The notes beneath the pieces are model-generated. The model saw only the letters and a program-made list of their open reading frames with translations. It searched no databases and was not told where the DNA came from. Below, piece after piece: positions 11,251-24,079 of a DNA stretch of 64,000 nt (position 1 is the stretch's first letter; every line of letters begins with the position of its first letter). Made by a program: the position numbers and the translations under genes. The DNA is from Caprimulgus europaeus. Taxonomy: Eukaryota > Chordata > Aves > Caprimulgiformes > Caprimulgidae. Location of the stretch: NCBI GenBank assembly GCA_907165065.1, contig OU015538.1, forward strand, positions 15,825,165 to 15,889,164, read 5' to 3'.

Positions 11251-12780
11251 AACAACGCTTTGAGGACTCCCATTCCTTACATCAGCTAGATCCTCCTTAT
11301 TCCCACACCAGTGTCTGTCCTGGCAGGTGACCCATGGAGAGCATCCTGCTCTTGAAACTAGCCAGATAGAGTGCTTACTGATGGGTGGCATCAAAGCCTG
11401 TGTTTGATCTCAGCCTCATATCCTAAATTTCCAGCTTTACATGGGCTGTTCAGGCACAAGAATCCAGGCATGAGGTACTCAGCTATTCCAGTGGTAAAGA
11501 CTATACGTGCACACATGTATATATAAAGATTATTTCCACCTTTAGATTGGAATAAAAATTCCACATGAGCCATTTGGGACTAACCAATCTATAGATATTA
11601 TTGAGCTAGAATCCTGTCTTCTGAAAAATCCCTGTTGTAAGGTTTTGATTGCATCTCAGAAACTGCTAGAGGAATTGTATTTTAATGTGGTTTATTTTTC
11701 TCTCGCGGCTCTCGGTAGGCACACACCCACATGAGGCTTTTCTAAATGATAGTGTCATTACATTTGAACCCTTAGTAAAAGGATGTTTTTCAGCAATTGA
11801 ATTCATATGTTTAATTTTGATTTTTTTGTTTTGTTTTGTTTCTGTATACAAATTAAAGTCTCTGCCGGTACAAATACAGCTTTCTAGTAAGCCTGGAGGT
11901 GTAAAGCAAAAGTTGAAATAAAAATTAGAGCTGTGTAAAGCTCTTTCTTTACTGGGCTCTGTCAGGCATGGGCTTGAGTTTGCTACAACCAGAAAGCTCA
12001 GTCCAGAGCCACGGTAAAACCCAAATTCCAGTGGGGTTCCCAGGCCCTGGCAGTGTGGGACACTCACAAATGGTATGTGACATGGGCAAGAGGAGCCAGC
12101 TCTTGGTGACAGCAGATTCCCTCTCAGATGCCAACCACCCTTTCACATGCGGTGCAGTCAGATGGGACGGTGAGGTTGGGGGTTTGGCAGCAGTCACAGT
12201 GAATTTGTGATAGTTGTTGGGTCCTTTTTGCAGGCACTGGGGATGTCTGGGTTGGGATATGCTCTCTGTGATGTTCCTGAGGACTGACCATTGTTCTGAT
12301 GTCCCAAAGCAGGTCACCAGGATGCCCCTTTGTCCCTCAGCACACAAAAGCAGCGTTTATGTACCTTTTCTCCCAAAATGGGATTTTTGCCCCACCCTGC
12401 TCCATCACAGCTGGGCAGGAGTGATGCAGACCCTGATCCCTCTGGTTGCATGAAATTATGATCTGGAGAAGCAGCAAGTCCTGCTGCACTTACCACATCT
12501 GGGTATGGTAATGAGATATCCATGTCCTGAATGATAATGTTTTAATACAGACTCATAAAACTTCCTGCCTTAAGACACAGAATGATCTGTAACTATTAGG
12601 GATTACAGTCAAATGTTCTTGTTGGGGGAGTTTGAATCCTAAGGCTGTTCATGGGATTTTAATATTCTTGTCTGGAACAACTGGTGCCAGTGGAAGTGTC
12701 CTGGACGAGACAGGCAATGGGTCTTGTCTTATCCCCAGTTCCTCTTTTCATATATTTACATTTCCATCCGTGAGATGTGT
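11251..12780. other. Unique non-coding sequence, no feature recognised
   Basis: The opposed reading frames at 11666-12067 and 11949-12347 (both minus) have no domain or family signature. I recognise no repeat. Confidence 0.55.
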
Positions 12781-13130
12781 CTGTGTTTCAAGAGATAAGC
12801 AGAGAGTGAGTGATGTGGACTATCAAAGGAAAGACTGAATAGGGAGGCAGGAGAGCCCAGGGAAGTGGGAATGCAGCAGGGAAGCAGAGCAGGACTGGAG
12901 ACTGGGAGATGGTATAAACAAGTGGGGCTTCTGGGGAGCTATGAGTGATGGGGGCAAGGGGACTGAATGGTGGAAAGGCAGATGGACAAAAGCTATGGAG
13001 GGAGACAAAAAGTCAGGGACAGGTGAAAATGCAGAAGGAAAGAAGGTTGAAATGGAGAGTGAGCACTGGGCAAGAAACAGGGATTGAACAGGAGGAGAAG
13101 GCAGCAGAAGACATCTGGGAGAGATGCCAT
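12781..13130 (+). other. Purine-dominated block
   Basis: From about 12785 to 13130 the plus strand is dominated by A and G, built of GGGA, GGAG, GAAA and AGCAG motifs without a fixed period. The complementary strand is therefore polypyrimidine-rich. It is open on the plus strand over 12945-13217 (90 codons: K, E, G, Q and R rich), which is what purine bias alone produces. It may be a decayed purine-rich simple repeat. Confidence 0.5.
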
Positions 13131-16100
13131 CCCTGCACTACATGGGGAACTGCACCCGAAGGGGGAAGAAGCAATTTCCCTGTTACTACTATAACATCAG
13201 CCACAGATTCCAGGTGAGGAGCAGGAGTGTGATGTGCGTGTTGCTGTACAAAAAGCTTGTCTCCACCTTCCAAATCTTTTAACTTAAGAGATGAGACAAA
13301 CAGAAATACAGACACTGAGATGGAAAAGTAGAGGATAATGAGACCGTGGTCTCGACATGCTAGTCACCTTTTTAGATGCTGTTTGCAACACGTCAACTGT
13401 CTAATCAATGTCTGTCTTTTTGTAGCACAAACTGGCTTCTTAACAAAATGTTTGGGGAGAACAACAAAGTGAGTGTTTACAAAGACTCTGTGTAGTCGTG
13501 AGGGATAAGGAGAGAAAGTAAGGAAATGTTTCCTGGGGAACAAGACAGCAGAGGCTGGCACCATTGGACTGAAAAAGTGAGTGTTGGCTTGGACTAGGAG
13601 TGATGAGCAGTCATGTGGGGATCATGTGCAGAGGTGCCCAGGGTATGTTTGGTGTGACAGGGATTGGGGCTATAAGTATGCTGTAAAAAGTGGTGATGTG
13701 GTCAGGGAACATGCTGATTTTGGCAGCAGGGTTCAGCATGAGCTTTAATTCCTCAAGATCAGGGAAGATGTTATGTTAATGGAGGTCTGAGATAATGAGA
13801 GTGCAGACAACAGCTCTGGTTGTGTAGCTGAATACGAAATGCAAGGAGACGTAATACAGAACTTTTAAAAATTCAAGCATGCTCTGGATAAGAGGTTTTA
13901 AAGGCTCCAAGTGGAAGCTGGTGTCTGAGTAAGGTGCCCGAATGACCAGCAGCACAGTGACAACATGAGGAGAAGGGAATGCTCATGTGAGGGCAAGGAA
14001 TCCTTCCCATAGGGGCAAGATTGCTACGGAGTTGCTGACCTGCACGTGATTTTCCACTGCATCCCTGCACACAAGCACATAAGCTCTCACTCTTTGGAGC
14101 TAATGAATCATGCAGATGTTTGAAGTTCTTCTTGTGAAGGTTTCTGTGTGCACCCCAGCAGGTGGGAACCAGCTTTTGAGTGTGTGGAGAGATGGTCCTT
14201 CCCAGTGTTGGCATTGACTCTAGCTGATGTCAGTCTCATCGGTCAGCATGCACAATGGAGTTTCTAGCTGCTCCTGTGAAGGGGTTGTAACGTGTGGTGG
14301 GTTGATCTGGGGCCCAGTGGGAAAGGACACCTGATGTAGCCCTGGCATGCAAGGGCAGAGTTGGAGATGCCCTAGCTTAGGCTGCTGGCCTGGCAGGTCT
14401 TGTTTGGCTCCTAGGGAAGCAGGAATAAGGGGAAAATGAGTGTTGACTCCGCTCAGGCATGGTCCTTGGGACCCCACTGGACTGAGGCACCAGAATAAGC
14501 CCTGAACAACTGATCTGAGGGGAGAAACTGGATCCTCTGGGTGTGGGGGAAAAACGAGGGCGGCACATAATGGAAAGAATAAGTTATCTGCCTGTGTGTA
14601 AGAAACATTATTTTAGCACAGGAAAGATGCACCCAGGGCAAGAGAAGAAATAACTAATCACCACCCACCTGCTTCTCTCAGGCATCCTAACTAATGCCTG
14701 GCTTCGGCATGGTGCTTCACCAGCTGTGGCAGACTGAGATGAAGAACTGCGGTGCACAGCTCCTCCATTTACCCTTCTTTCATCCTCCCAGAAACCTCAC
14801 AAAGAACTGAGCAGAGGAATATTGCTGGGTTACTGTTTATCCGTGGATGCAGAGTGCAGGTGTGCAGTGCAGACTCACAGCTGCTGAGACAACCTGTGCT
14901 CATCCCCAGCTGGGCAAACATCTGCTTGGAGGCTTGAAGATGAGGATTCTGTTGGTCATTTACGTTTAACTCATCCTGCATATCCTAGGATGTTGTAGGG
15001 GAAGGGGAGAGACTCCTAAGCCCTTAACTGTGAGCATCAAAAGCACAGCACTGGATTTTTTTTTTTCAGCATCTACATCTTCAGCCAAAAGTCTGTGCTT
15101 ATCACTATGGCAAAAACACACTTGCCAGCGGCTCGCTCTGTGCCGTAGGCTCTCAGTGACTTTAGAGTGCTGTTCAGTAGTGCACTTTTTAGGGCTCAGA
15201 AATGGTTAATTTCTCATGTATTTCTCTGCATACTTCCCATACTGCTCTACTTTATGCAGTGCTGTTCATCACAGCATGAGCAGTGCTCAGCATGTCACTC
15301 GTGCCAGTCCAAGCATCGCTGTTGTGCTGCTGTCCAGCTCTGTCAGTGCCTCACCATCCTCCTTGCACCCATCCTCTGGGCTGCTCTGGGAAAAGGCACC
15401 TCAGCCTGCCTCAGGAGCATTGGTAAGGGAGAAAACAAGCTGGCAGGTATCAGTTTTGAGCTGTTCCTATCTGATTTATTGTGAAAGTCACCTCTTTTGA
15501 TTTAGGTGGCACTGATAGTGAATGAGAAAACATGTGTTTCTAAAACAATGGCAATGAAAACATTTCTTGTCAGGGACTGGAGTTTATTGTCTTACTGCTT
15601 GAAAGGGAAAATATCCAGCAGGGAAGACACTGTGTCATCATAAAACAAATGTGGATTATACAATACGACACTAACTTCCGAGGTAATGATCAGAGCCGCT
15701 TCTGAGCACAAGTTATATGGAGTTGTTTGTGCTCAGTGATGGTACCAAACCCCCTTCATCACCCAGAGGTTTTCCAGACCTGGGTTCCTAAATCTGAAAA
15801 TCTGGAGCCTCTGGCTGTGGCTTTTATTCTCCATTTCATATCAGCTCTTGTCCTGGGGCTGCTCTTCAGGGAAGGATCCCTATGGTTTTGTTCAACACCT
15901 CCTTCCTTTCCTGCATGAGAAGATGGCCCTCACAAACACCATCTTCACTGAGACATGTCTAAGGGTTCCTGAGCAGAAAAACCTTTTCAGGACCAGTATT
16001 TGTGTTCATATTTATTGCTTGAGACAGAGTGTAACTTTGGTTTTGCTTCTTGGGAAGAGCTGCCGGTCCCAGGGCAGGCGTTAGGCAGCTCATCCCATGT

Positions 16101-17490
16101 CTCGCTGTCCAGGCCTATCTCTCTGATTCTGTCTGCCAATGTTTTCTTTCTCCATTTGGCAAGTCAGCTCACCTCTAAGCTTTCTCATATTTAAATGTTT
16201 AACTGCCCTCACACCTTAATTAAGAGTAGTAGCAGCAGCAATGGCTGTAGCTGTAGAAATAGCAGCAATTTCTCCTATCTTAAATTTTAATGGCTTTTGT
16301 ACAAGGCTTTGCAGAAAGGGTGATTAATGGCACTCAGAGAGGCTGAGGTAAATGTTTCTCCATGCTGATTTTCGCCCTTTCTATTCATGACCCCCTTTCT
16401 TAACTTATGAAAAACTAAGAAGTCCATTTAGAAATAATTCTGTGATTATATTTTTTCTGGGGTTCAGTAGGTGCTTAATACAGCACTTAATGTATGTGTT
16501 GAATAGGAACTGATCTCTTAAAGACCCAGCTCTTGGTGGTCTCCATGCCAACTCAGCTTTGCTTTGAGCAGTAATTACTAATATTGTTGGTAGTCTCCAA
16601 GGATTCAGTGGTTTTGGAGACTAAGCTCCTCTAGGCTAACCTTTAATTTTTTTTCATCTTTTTGTACTAGGCTGAAAGGAGTAGATGGACTTTCTGTTTG
16701 ATAGAAACATCAGTGCCTGAAGTTTTATTGTTTTAGGTTTGTAGAATAGGTCATTGAGTTATAAGATGTGAAACATCTGTTTGCATTTGCAGTGAGACAG
16801 ATAACAGAGTCTTAAGACCAGAAAAGAAAAAGGGAAAAAAAACCCCAAACATCAAAAGATGTGAAAACCCTCAGGTCAAGTGGCAGCATCATGATTATTC
16901 TCTGGTACAGAAAATATTTATTGTGGCTTGTAACTGTGTCCACCAGGCAGTTAATTAGCAAAGCGTGGATATTGTCACAGTGGAAGTGAATGCAATTCAT
17001 AGAAAATCCTCCAAGATAAGCAGCAGACATAAAGGTGATTAAACTGTCAATAAAGAAGAAACACAGAGAGAAAGGGAAAAGCAGGTGGATTTCAGCACGC
17101 ACCCACAAACTAAATCTATGCCACAAAGCAGAGCAACCATTTACATGGATAATATTTGTACTCCTGCAATGCCTCTGAGTTTTAGCCATGAAACAGGATC
17201 CTGCGCTGCACTGATCCTGAGCAAGAAATGCCTCTGCATTAAAGAGCTTATGATTTAAACATTAGTCAAGAGACAGTAGATGGGCACGAGCAGACAGACA
17301 AGCGTGTACGTGGTACCGGTGAGGACTGCTCAGCGCAGCGCAGGCTGGCCCAGCACGACCGCAACCTACCTGCTGTCATTTTCTTATCTTGTAAGCAACA
17401 CGGCAAAGGCATTGGCATTTTGACAGCAGGTATACCAAGCAGAGATCTTCCCAAATGCTAATTAAGCATTGTAGAGCCACAGCAGTGTTT
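13131..17490. other. Unique non-coding sequence, with one weak LINE/SINE-tail match
   Basis: No gene was recognised. A degenerate AGC repeat is at 16225-16270. At 16466-16480 the 15-mer AGTAGGTGCTTAATA, followed by a TGTTGAATAGG-like stretch, resembles the shared 3' tail of MIR and L2 elements in plus orientation, but the sequence upstream does not clearly support it. Confidence 0.45.
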
Positions 17491-17605
17491 TTACAATTCT
17501 CATTTTCCAATCAGGAGGTCTGAGAGAGCTTTGCGATGCCGGGCTGGGTAGCCTAAGGCTACTTGGCTGTGCAGTGGCAGAGTTAGGGGATGGACCTCGC
17601 TATCC
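17491..17605 (-). mobile_element. MIR-like SINE remnant
   Basis: The plus strand reads like an antisense MIR: CTCATTTTCC, a GAGGTCTGAGAGAG segment, then CTACTTGGCTGTGCAGTGGC and AGAGTTAGGGGATGGA. These correspond in order to the MIR complement blocks for preserved positions (antisense of TGGGGATAA, antisense of the conserved core, and antisense of the CAGAGC box). It is strongly diverged, as expected for an amniote-age SINE in a bird. Confidence 0.5.
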
Positions 17606-18675
17606 TCCCCTGCTCCTGTCTCCCACCTGACTGTGCAGAGGGATGATTATAAGAGATATTTACTTATATTTCCAGGAACACGAACAAGGGCAGTAGCAAA
17701 AGCAAAACTTTAGATGATGGTGTGAAGAAAAAATATAATATATTTTTAATTTTTTTTAGAATTGCATTATTGTCATCCTGTGTTGGAAGGATCTCAGATC
17801 TCGGCTCCCAGGTTTTTTTGAGCAACATAGGAGCATCTCTGCTTCCTCTTAGCTTGGCACAAGCTAAGATCAGCATGGGAGTGCCTCTGGCTTACAGACC
17901 CTAACTGTACACATGCTGCCTTTCTACATCATCAGATCACCGAGTCAAAGTTTCAACAAGTTGTTTTAGTTTATTGGGCCATTTGTGCAGTGATGGACCT
18001 CTGCAGACCCAGTGCCCTGCCTCATGATAGTTCCCTCCCTAATAACAGGTATGTAGTGTTAAATCTAAAATACTTTAAAAAGATGTGTTTAGGCTGTATC
18101 TAGGAAAGAGAGTAACCTTTGACAATTTCTATTTTGTCTTTCTGGAAACCTAATGTGTTTCCTATGGCTTATGACCACAATTCATTTCTAAGTGTTTTTC
18201 CCTTGGCCAATTTCCATTTATCATTTAAATAATCTAGCAAAAAAGAGGATGAGGTATTCTGCAAGAAGGTATATGACTCTGTAATCATTCTACCTTCATA
18301 TCCCCTTTGGGGGGAATTATTAGAGATGAAATGACCTTCCTGGCTATCAAGCATTGCCGTTGTAACACGGATGGATAATATGACACCCCTGACACAGAGC
18401 CAAAGACAGGTCGAGCTGAGCGTGCTGTACCCGAACCTGAAAATGACAGACTTGATTAAAATGAATGTGAGAAAGATGACCAAGAGTGATGGGAGCCCTC
18501 TGCTAGCTCGTGGGAGGGTGGGCAATCTGGCTGTGATGTATCGCCTTTACTGTACTTCTCATTCGGACCATGATGAGGGAAATTTACCATCTTTACTGTC
18601 CTCTCAAGGGACCTTGTTCTGTTCTCTTCATGGTCTTCAGGAGGAAACCATGCCTAGGGGATAGAGAGAAAAAGG
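17606..18675. other. Unique sequence between two MIR-like remnants
   Basis: No repeat or gene was recognised. A plus-strand frame from 18371 (97 codons) has fairly balanced composition over its first 60 codons but no family match and no convincing splice sites, so I do not call it. Confidence 0.5.
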
Positions 18676-18785
18676 TCCTGCCACTGGTATCCTGTGCTAA
18701 GTCATTGCACGTCTGTGAAACTCAGTTTCCCCATTTCTTGGATGTTGACTCTTGTACCTCTTTTATATAAGCTGCTGAGAGCTTT
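18676..18785 (+). mobile_element. MIR-like SINE remnant
   Basis: The order of blocks follows sense MIR: a CTGCCACTGGTATCCTGTGC segment, a GCTAAGTCATTGCAC segment matching the 'gggcaagtcactt' block, then CTGTGAAACTCAGTTTCCCC, which is the most preserved MIR core motif, and a distal ATATAAGCTGCTGAGAGC stretch. It lies about 1.1 kb from an oppositely oriented copy. Confidence 0.6.
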
Positions 18786-21061
18786 GGTTGGTGAACTTTA
18801 AGCGTGCTCCATCATATAAAACTACATGGAAAAGTTAATGTTATGCATTAGTGTGACTATTTATTTTTCCTCCAGAGAGTCCTAGAGCAGTCAACAAGAT
18901 ACTTCAGCACTTACTTGCTCAATTTTTGGGCTGAGAAACTATGTAAGATTTTTGCTTTTTATATTCCCAAGAGCTTTTTTCACATTTCTTGGGTAGGCAG
19001 CTATCTGTGGTGTGTAATGCTGTAGAGCAGTGCCTAACAGAACTGAAATTACAGAGAAAAGTCAGAAAAAGGTCATGTAGACCCTCAGACTTGGGCCAAA
19101 GCAAATCCATCTTCCTAGTACTAGCAAGATTTTTGCCCTTAAGCAACATATGATGAGACATCAGAAATGCTACAGGGGCTTTAAATGGCCCCCAGGAAGG
19201 TATATTGCCTCATCCTAAGCTCTCTTACAGACTAATTTAGAGTGTTGAGAAATATGGACAATGCCAAGGAGTCTTATCTGACCTCTGATGGTGAGGACTT
19301 TGGCTTTAGTCGTGGCTGGCCTGACTGTACAGTTATTCATATTACTCAAGAACTGTTTTACTTAACATGAGGGTTTGCAGAGGGAATAGTGTAAGGAGCT
19401 GTTTTCTTTAGGTGCTATCTTCCTTTAAATGAGAAACACTTATATCCTGGGCTTTCAGGAAAGAAAATAAACAGGAGAGATGGCCAAGGATTAACTTCCT
19501 CAGATGGAGGAAGCAGGGCCAGAGGCAGAGCTCTTGACAGGAGCCATGTGAGCCTGTGAATCTGACGGGAGAACCACTCCTCACATCGTGTTCGTGCCAT
19601 CGGCATGCACTTGCTGCTAAGTATCCTGCCGATGGGGCAGAGAAGTTCTGAAGTCCTCTAACTTCATTTTCTGGTTCAGCCTCAGGAATAGTTGTGCAAA
19701 GAGCATGATTCATCATGACTGTTATGGTGATCTACCTTGATTTAGTGGTGAAATTACAATGATGGATCATACTTAATTATGATCATTAAAAGACATCAAA
19801 AATGTAATCGGCTGTTCATCATATACCTTATAAAGGAAAAAAAAATACCTCAGGTTTTTAGACTGGGACTCTAGGTGTTGATAAAATTAGAATATGTTTT
19901 ATTCATGCTGTGACACAGCGTTCTTTCTTCACTGATCTCCTCGCCTGGGTGTTTCACTTCAGAGGCACTGGAGAAGGATTTGAATGAGACTTTAATGAAG
20001 TATAAACAACCATGGATCTCGGCTTTTCCATGGGCCTTGTGAGGTGCAGGTCGTGCCCCATGTTAAGGAGATCTGTGGGGCTCCATCCGCAGGGAGACCT
20101 CGTGCAACAACACAGGCTGCAGATCAGCACCCTGGCACAAGCTGTTTGGATTCTGGAAACGCAAATTTGCCCCCATTTGACCTTGATTAAAGTCTAGCAC
20201 AGTTTAATGAGGCAACATAAAATACTAGTCAAACGCTCAATAGGGAAAATCTTGTCAGACATAAGGAACAATTGGGATCAAGTCAGTCAGGGCTTCCTTG
20301 GGCTTTTAATGACCTGTTAGAGTCAGCTTTACTGTAGGGTTTTATAAAAAAAAAGTGATAATGACTGAAGGGAGCATCATTAGTATTGGAGCGAAATGGC
20401 TAATGGCTCCAGATTGCTCACAGGTGTCAGAGAAGAAAAGTTTCTCCCTAGGCAGCGAGCTTTGTGATCACCACGAGCGTTATTATTTGCACTGCAGGAG
20501 CGCCTATCAAGGTTAATGGAGATGTGGCCCCCTTTTTGTCAGGGAAGCATTGGGATGGGCATGGAGGAGAGGAAATGGGAAAAACAAGCTCAGTGCTGGC
20601 ATCCCCACCTTGGGGCACAACTCACCAAGTGGCATTTGGCAAGATCTGGGGAGGAACCATATGGTTGGAGGCAGGGGCTGGACTATTTGGTAAACTACTA
20701 CTATAATGTGTTACTATTATAATTTGGTGCCTTAACAGGAAAGGTAAGGAGTGATTTGATCGTGGTTTGTATCTATCTGAGGAGCAAACCTTTTTGTTGG
20801 ACTTTTCTGCTCAGTGAAGTGTGGGAGTCCATCTGGGGAGCCGAATGCAGACCCATCTATCTGTGATGATAATTAACATTGGCACCATTTACCACATTTC
20901 CTTTGGATCCTTGGAGTCTAGCTACGAGCACATCAAAGCAGTATACATTTTCTGAGAGGTTTGCTTTGATTCAAAAGAGAATTCAGGGAAGTCCAGTGGC
21001 CTCTATTACACAGCACTCCAACTCAGATGATTGCTTATCCTATTTGGCTTTAAAACCTGTA
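18786..21061. other. Unique non-coding sequence, no feature recognised
   Basis: AT-rich and mixed stretches alternate. An A run with TA-rich flanks lies at about 19837-19850. I recognise no coding, RNA-gene or repeat signature. Confidence 0.55.
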
Positions 21062-21145
21062 ACACATTATTATGCCCCAGTTAACAGATGGCAAACTGAG
21101 GACCAGAGAAGATGTGCCCAAGGTCGTACAAGGTTGGGAGACTCA
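21062..21145 (-). mobile_element. MIR-like SINE remnant, best preserved in the window
   Basis: The plus strand reads ATTATTATGCCCCAGTTAAC, then AGATGGCAAACTGAGGACCA, then GAGAAGATGTGCCCAAGGTC. This is the antisense MIR core in order: ATTATTATCCCCATTTTACAGATG, GAAACTGAGGC, AGAGAGG and CTTGCCCAAGGTCAC in the consensus. Three blocks in correct order and spacing make chance unlikely. Confidence 0.7.
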
Positions 21146-24079
21146 TAGGGTATGGAAAACATCTGGTAATCACATGTTGTAGTGAAGCAGTGCACGGAGA
21201 GTCTCTGACAGCGGTCAGCAGGAGAAGCAGAGAAGGTCCTTGTGAGGTCTCTGCTCTCGCTGAGGTACTTGCTCCCACAGGAGATGGCGGGCAGCATGTG
21301 CAGGCATTTACAGTTCAGTGAGCAACAAATATAAATCAAACACAGTGGGACGCCACTGGCTCACTTTCTGTTGTTCTTCAGGGTGAGACTGTGGCTTCCC
21401 TCATGGGGTGGGACAGGAGGTCACTTGGCCCTGAGCAGGACTAGCTCCTGGGCTGCTCATTCATGAGGAGCAGCAACCACTCTTCTCAGCTGGCTGAAAC
21501 AGGTCTAAGTTGGAGGTTGGGGGCTGCAGTGGGGCATACCCAAGGAAGCTGTAATGAAGGAAGGACCATGGCAGTGTGGTGGGGCTGACTCAGATTTCTT
21601 TGTTCTGGAGTTGAGGGTGGTTGGACCCTGCCCTGCTCTCAGCCATGCCATGCCCTGCACAGCAATCTGGGTCCAGCCAGTTGCTATACTGCAAGATTTT
21701 GACCTTTTTGTTTAGAATAGTTGTTTTTTCTTGTTGAAAGGGCAAATACTTACAAGTGTGTTTCCTTCCCTCCTGTGGGCCCAGTGTGCACGTAACACAC
21801 TTTTCATTTTAAGAGCAAAGTGTTTTTGCAGAGACAATTGAAAGAAATTAAGAATGGCACATCATGATAATTTATATCATGTGTATCTCAGAAAGTTCAT
21901 CAATTCATATTACATTAGGGAATATGTAAACTAAATGTGCACTCATTTGGCATAGTCCTCAGAGCAATTATTCTTCAGTTGATTTAGTACACTTGATAAA
22001 AATAAAGGTTAAGGAGGATGTTAATTTGGGATATTTTTTTTACTGGTTTTTATAAAGTGTTAGAATGCAGATTAATTCCAGACTTTATAATACTGCATCC
22101 AATTCACTATCATATAAAAATAACTTGCATAAATCAGAGGAGCGGGCCCAATCCTTGTGCTCTAACGCTCACAGGGAATTCTGACATTGACTTCTATAGG
22201 AGCAGGTCCAATGTCAAAACCTAGATATAACATGAATCCGTGCCAGACACGTTAGAGCTCTGCTAGGAACATCCTCATTGGAGCATAATAATCTGTGAGA
22301 GAGAGAGAGACACGCTGTGAGCACTCCTGGGGTTGGGGGCCCTGGGCAAAATGTTGGTGGCAGAACTAATTCTAGTCTGAGGAAATGAGAAAGCCAGTGT
22401 CGTGAAATGTTGTTGCTTCCAAATCTCAGCTCATCAGACTACTGAAGACCTACATTTTTCTGTCCGATTTTGGAGGTGGGGGAGTGTTGGCAGGACATCC
22501 TCAGGAGACAATGAAAAGAGATAAAACCACTGCAGCTTTTTTTCCCCGAGTTCAAGAGAGAGGAGTGAAAAACCTTCCAGTGCTGCCCTAAAATTGCTAA
22601 TGAAAGAGAGTGAGAGAGGCATTTGCTTCAATATGCTCAGCCAAAATGGGATTTTTCAAAGGAGTCTGGATAAAGACATCAGACATAAAGAAATCAGTAC
22701 CTAATAAAAGAACTTACCTGAGTCAATCCTGCTGATTGGCTTCAATAGCAGACATGTGGGTGTTGAAGCACAATTCACTGCAGAAGTTTTTTTTTTTTTT
22801 TAAAAAAAAAAAGAGAGAATGGAGAGGAAAAAGAAAAATGACATACAAGTAGTAGGGAATGCTAATAACACAACTAGGAAAGGGTCCTTCCTCTGCAGTG
22901 TTAAGGGACTTTGCTTCACAGCATCTGGGAAGAGTGCTAGCAATCTTTTTCCCTTAGGAATAAATCAAGCCTATATCCCACTGTGGATCTGGGGGCAGAT
23001 GGAGTAAAGGAAATCTCCACATAAGAAAAATGAGATTATAAAAGTAAATAAGGAATTACATGGGAGTTGTATACGGGAGATTTCACTGTGGAAAAATGAG
23101 GTTACATGCATAAACCTGTGGCTTAGTTCCGAAAACTCTTATCCATGGCTTTCTGGCTGAGGAATCGCATGTCTTCATCCTCTCTTTATTGCTGATCCAT
23201 GTCACCAGTGCTGCAGGGACAACCTTTGCAATCCTAGAGCTGCCTCAATCCATTGCAGCCACAGGAAAGGGCTTTCTCCTTGGCTTTGCCCCATAGCCCG
23301 GGTGAGTTTGGGGTTTGCAGAGAGCCCATCCTGCCCAGCAAAGCCCAGCAGCTGCAGTACAGCGCTGGGAGCAGCCGGGAAACTGCAGGCAGGGAGCAAG
23401 AGTCAATTGTGGTCCTTTCCCCGTTCTCGGTATTGCTGCCCTTGGGAAATCTGCTCCCGAGGGTGCTCTTAGCAACTGTGTCTGCAGAGGGATGGGAAGT
23501 TGGCTCTTCAAGTTATCCTTTCTGCATCGACCTTCTGTTCTGTGCCCAGGTGGGTCCAAGGCCATGCAGACATGCACGTGTAAGTAGGGAAGATTTTATT
23601 TTGCTCTTCTCACACAGAGTTGATTTGGATTTGTATGTGTAGGAGATTACTGGATTCATGCGACATGCCAAGTTTCAGACTTCCTTGGTCCAAATCCTGT
23701 TGCACCATGTGCATCCGATTTTCCTCCCTCCCCCGTGTCTGCACGAGCGGGGGAAGCGCTGGAACGCCCCGCGCGTGCATCGCTGCAGAAAACAGCCTTG
23801 CCTTGGCTCAGGGACCGGGCACTATAATTAGGCACAGATCTTTGGTCCTAAACACAATGATGTGAGGATTTATTTCTGTCATCTGTGCATCCTTGAGTGT
23901 TTTTCAGCAGTGTTCTCCAAGTGTGGGCCTAAGGGTTTCCGGTGCGGATGGTTGGTAGCTCTATTCTGCAAAGGGGCTTTTCTTCATATTATCTGAAAGC
24001 GCAGGCAGACCCGTGGTGCCTCCTTCCATTAAGCTCATTTTTTGGACTGATGAGTAAAACTCCATATTTGTACATTTTT
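21146..24079. other. Unique sequence with small simple repeats and an AT-rich conserved-looking patch
   Basis: An AT-rich patch at about 21840-22110 contains palindromic ATCATGATAATTTATATCAT-type words and resembles conserved non-coding sequence. A short (GA)n run is at 22297-22310 and an abutting T15/A11 palindrome at 22787-22812. A small GC-rich, CpG-containing patch at about 23715-23790 is too short to call a CpG island. No gene was recognised. Confidence 0.45.
22787..22812. repeat. Abutting poly-T and poly-A runs
   Basis: Fifteen T residues (22787-22801) are followed directly by eleven A residues (22802-22812), which forms a perfect AT hairpin. It is probably simple-repeat drift, or head-to-head insertion of A tails. 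Confidence 0.85.

Noticed and set aside
16440-16515. L2 or MIR 3' tail
   Set aside because: Only one 15-base word fits and the sequence before it does not follow either family, so it is noted in the region entry but not called.
23715-23790. CpG island or promoter
   Set aside because: CpG-rich only over about 75 bases with no accompanying transcript-like feature.
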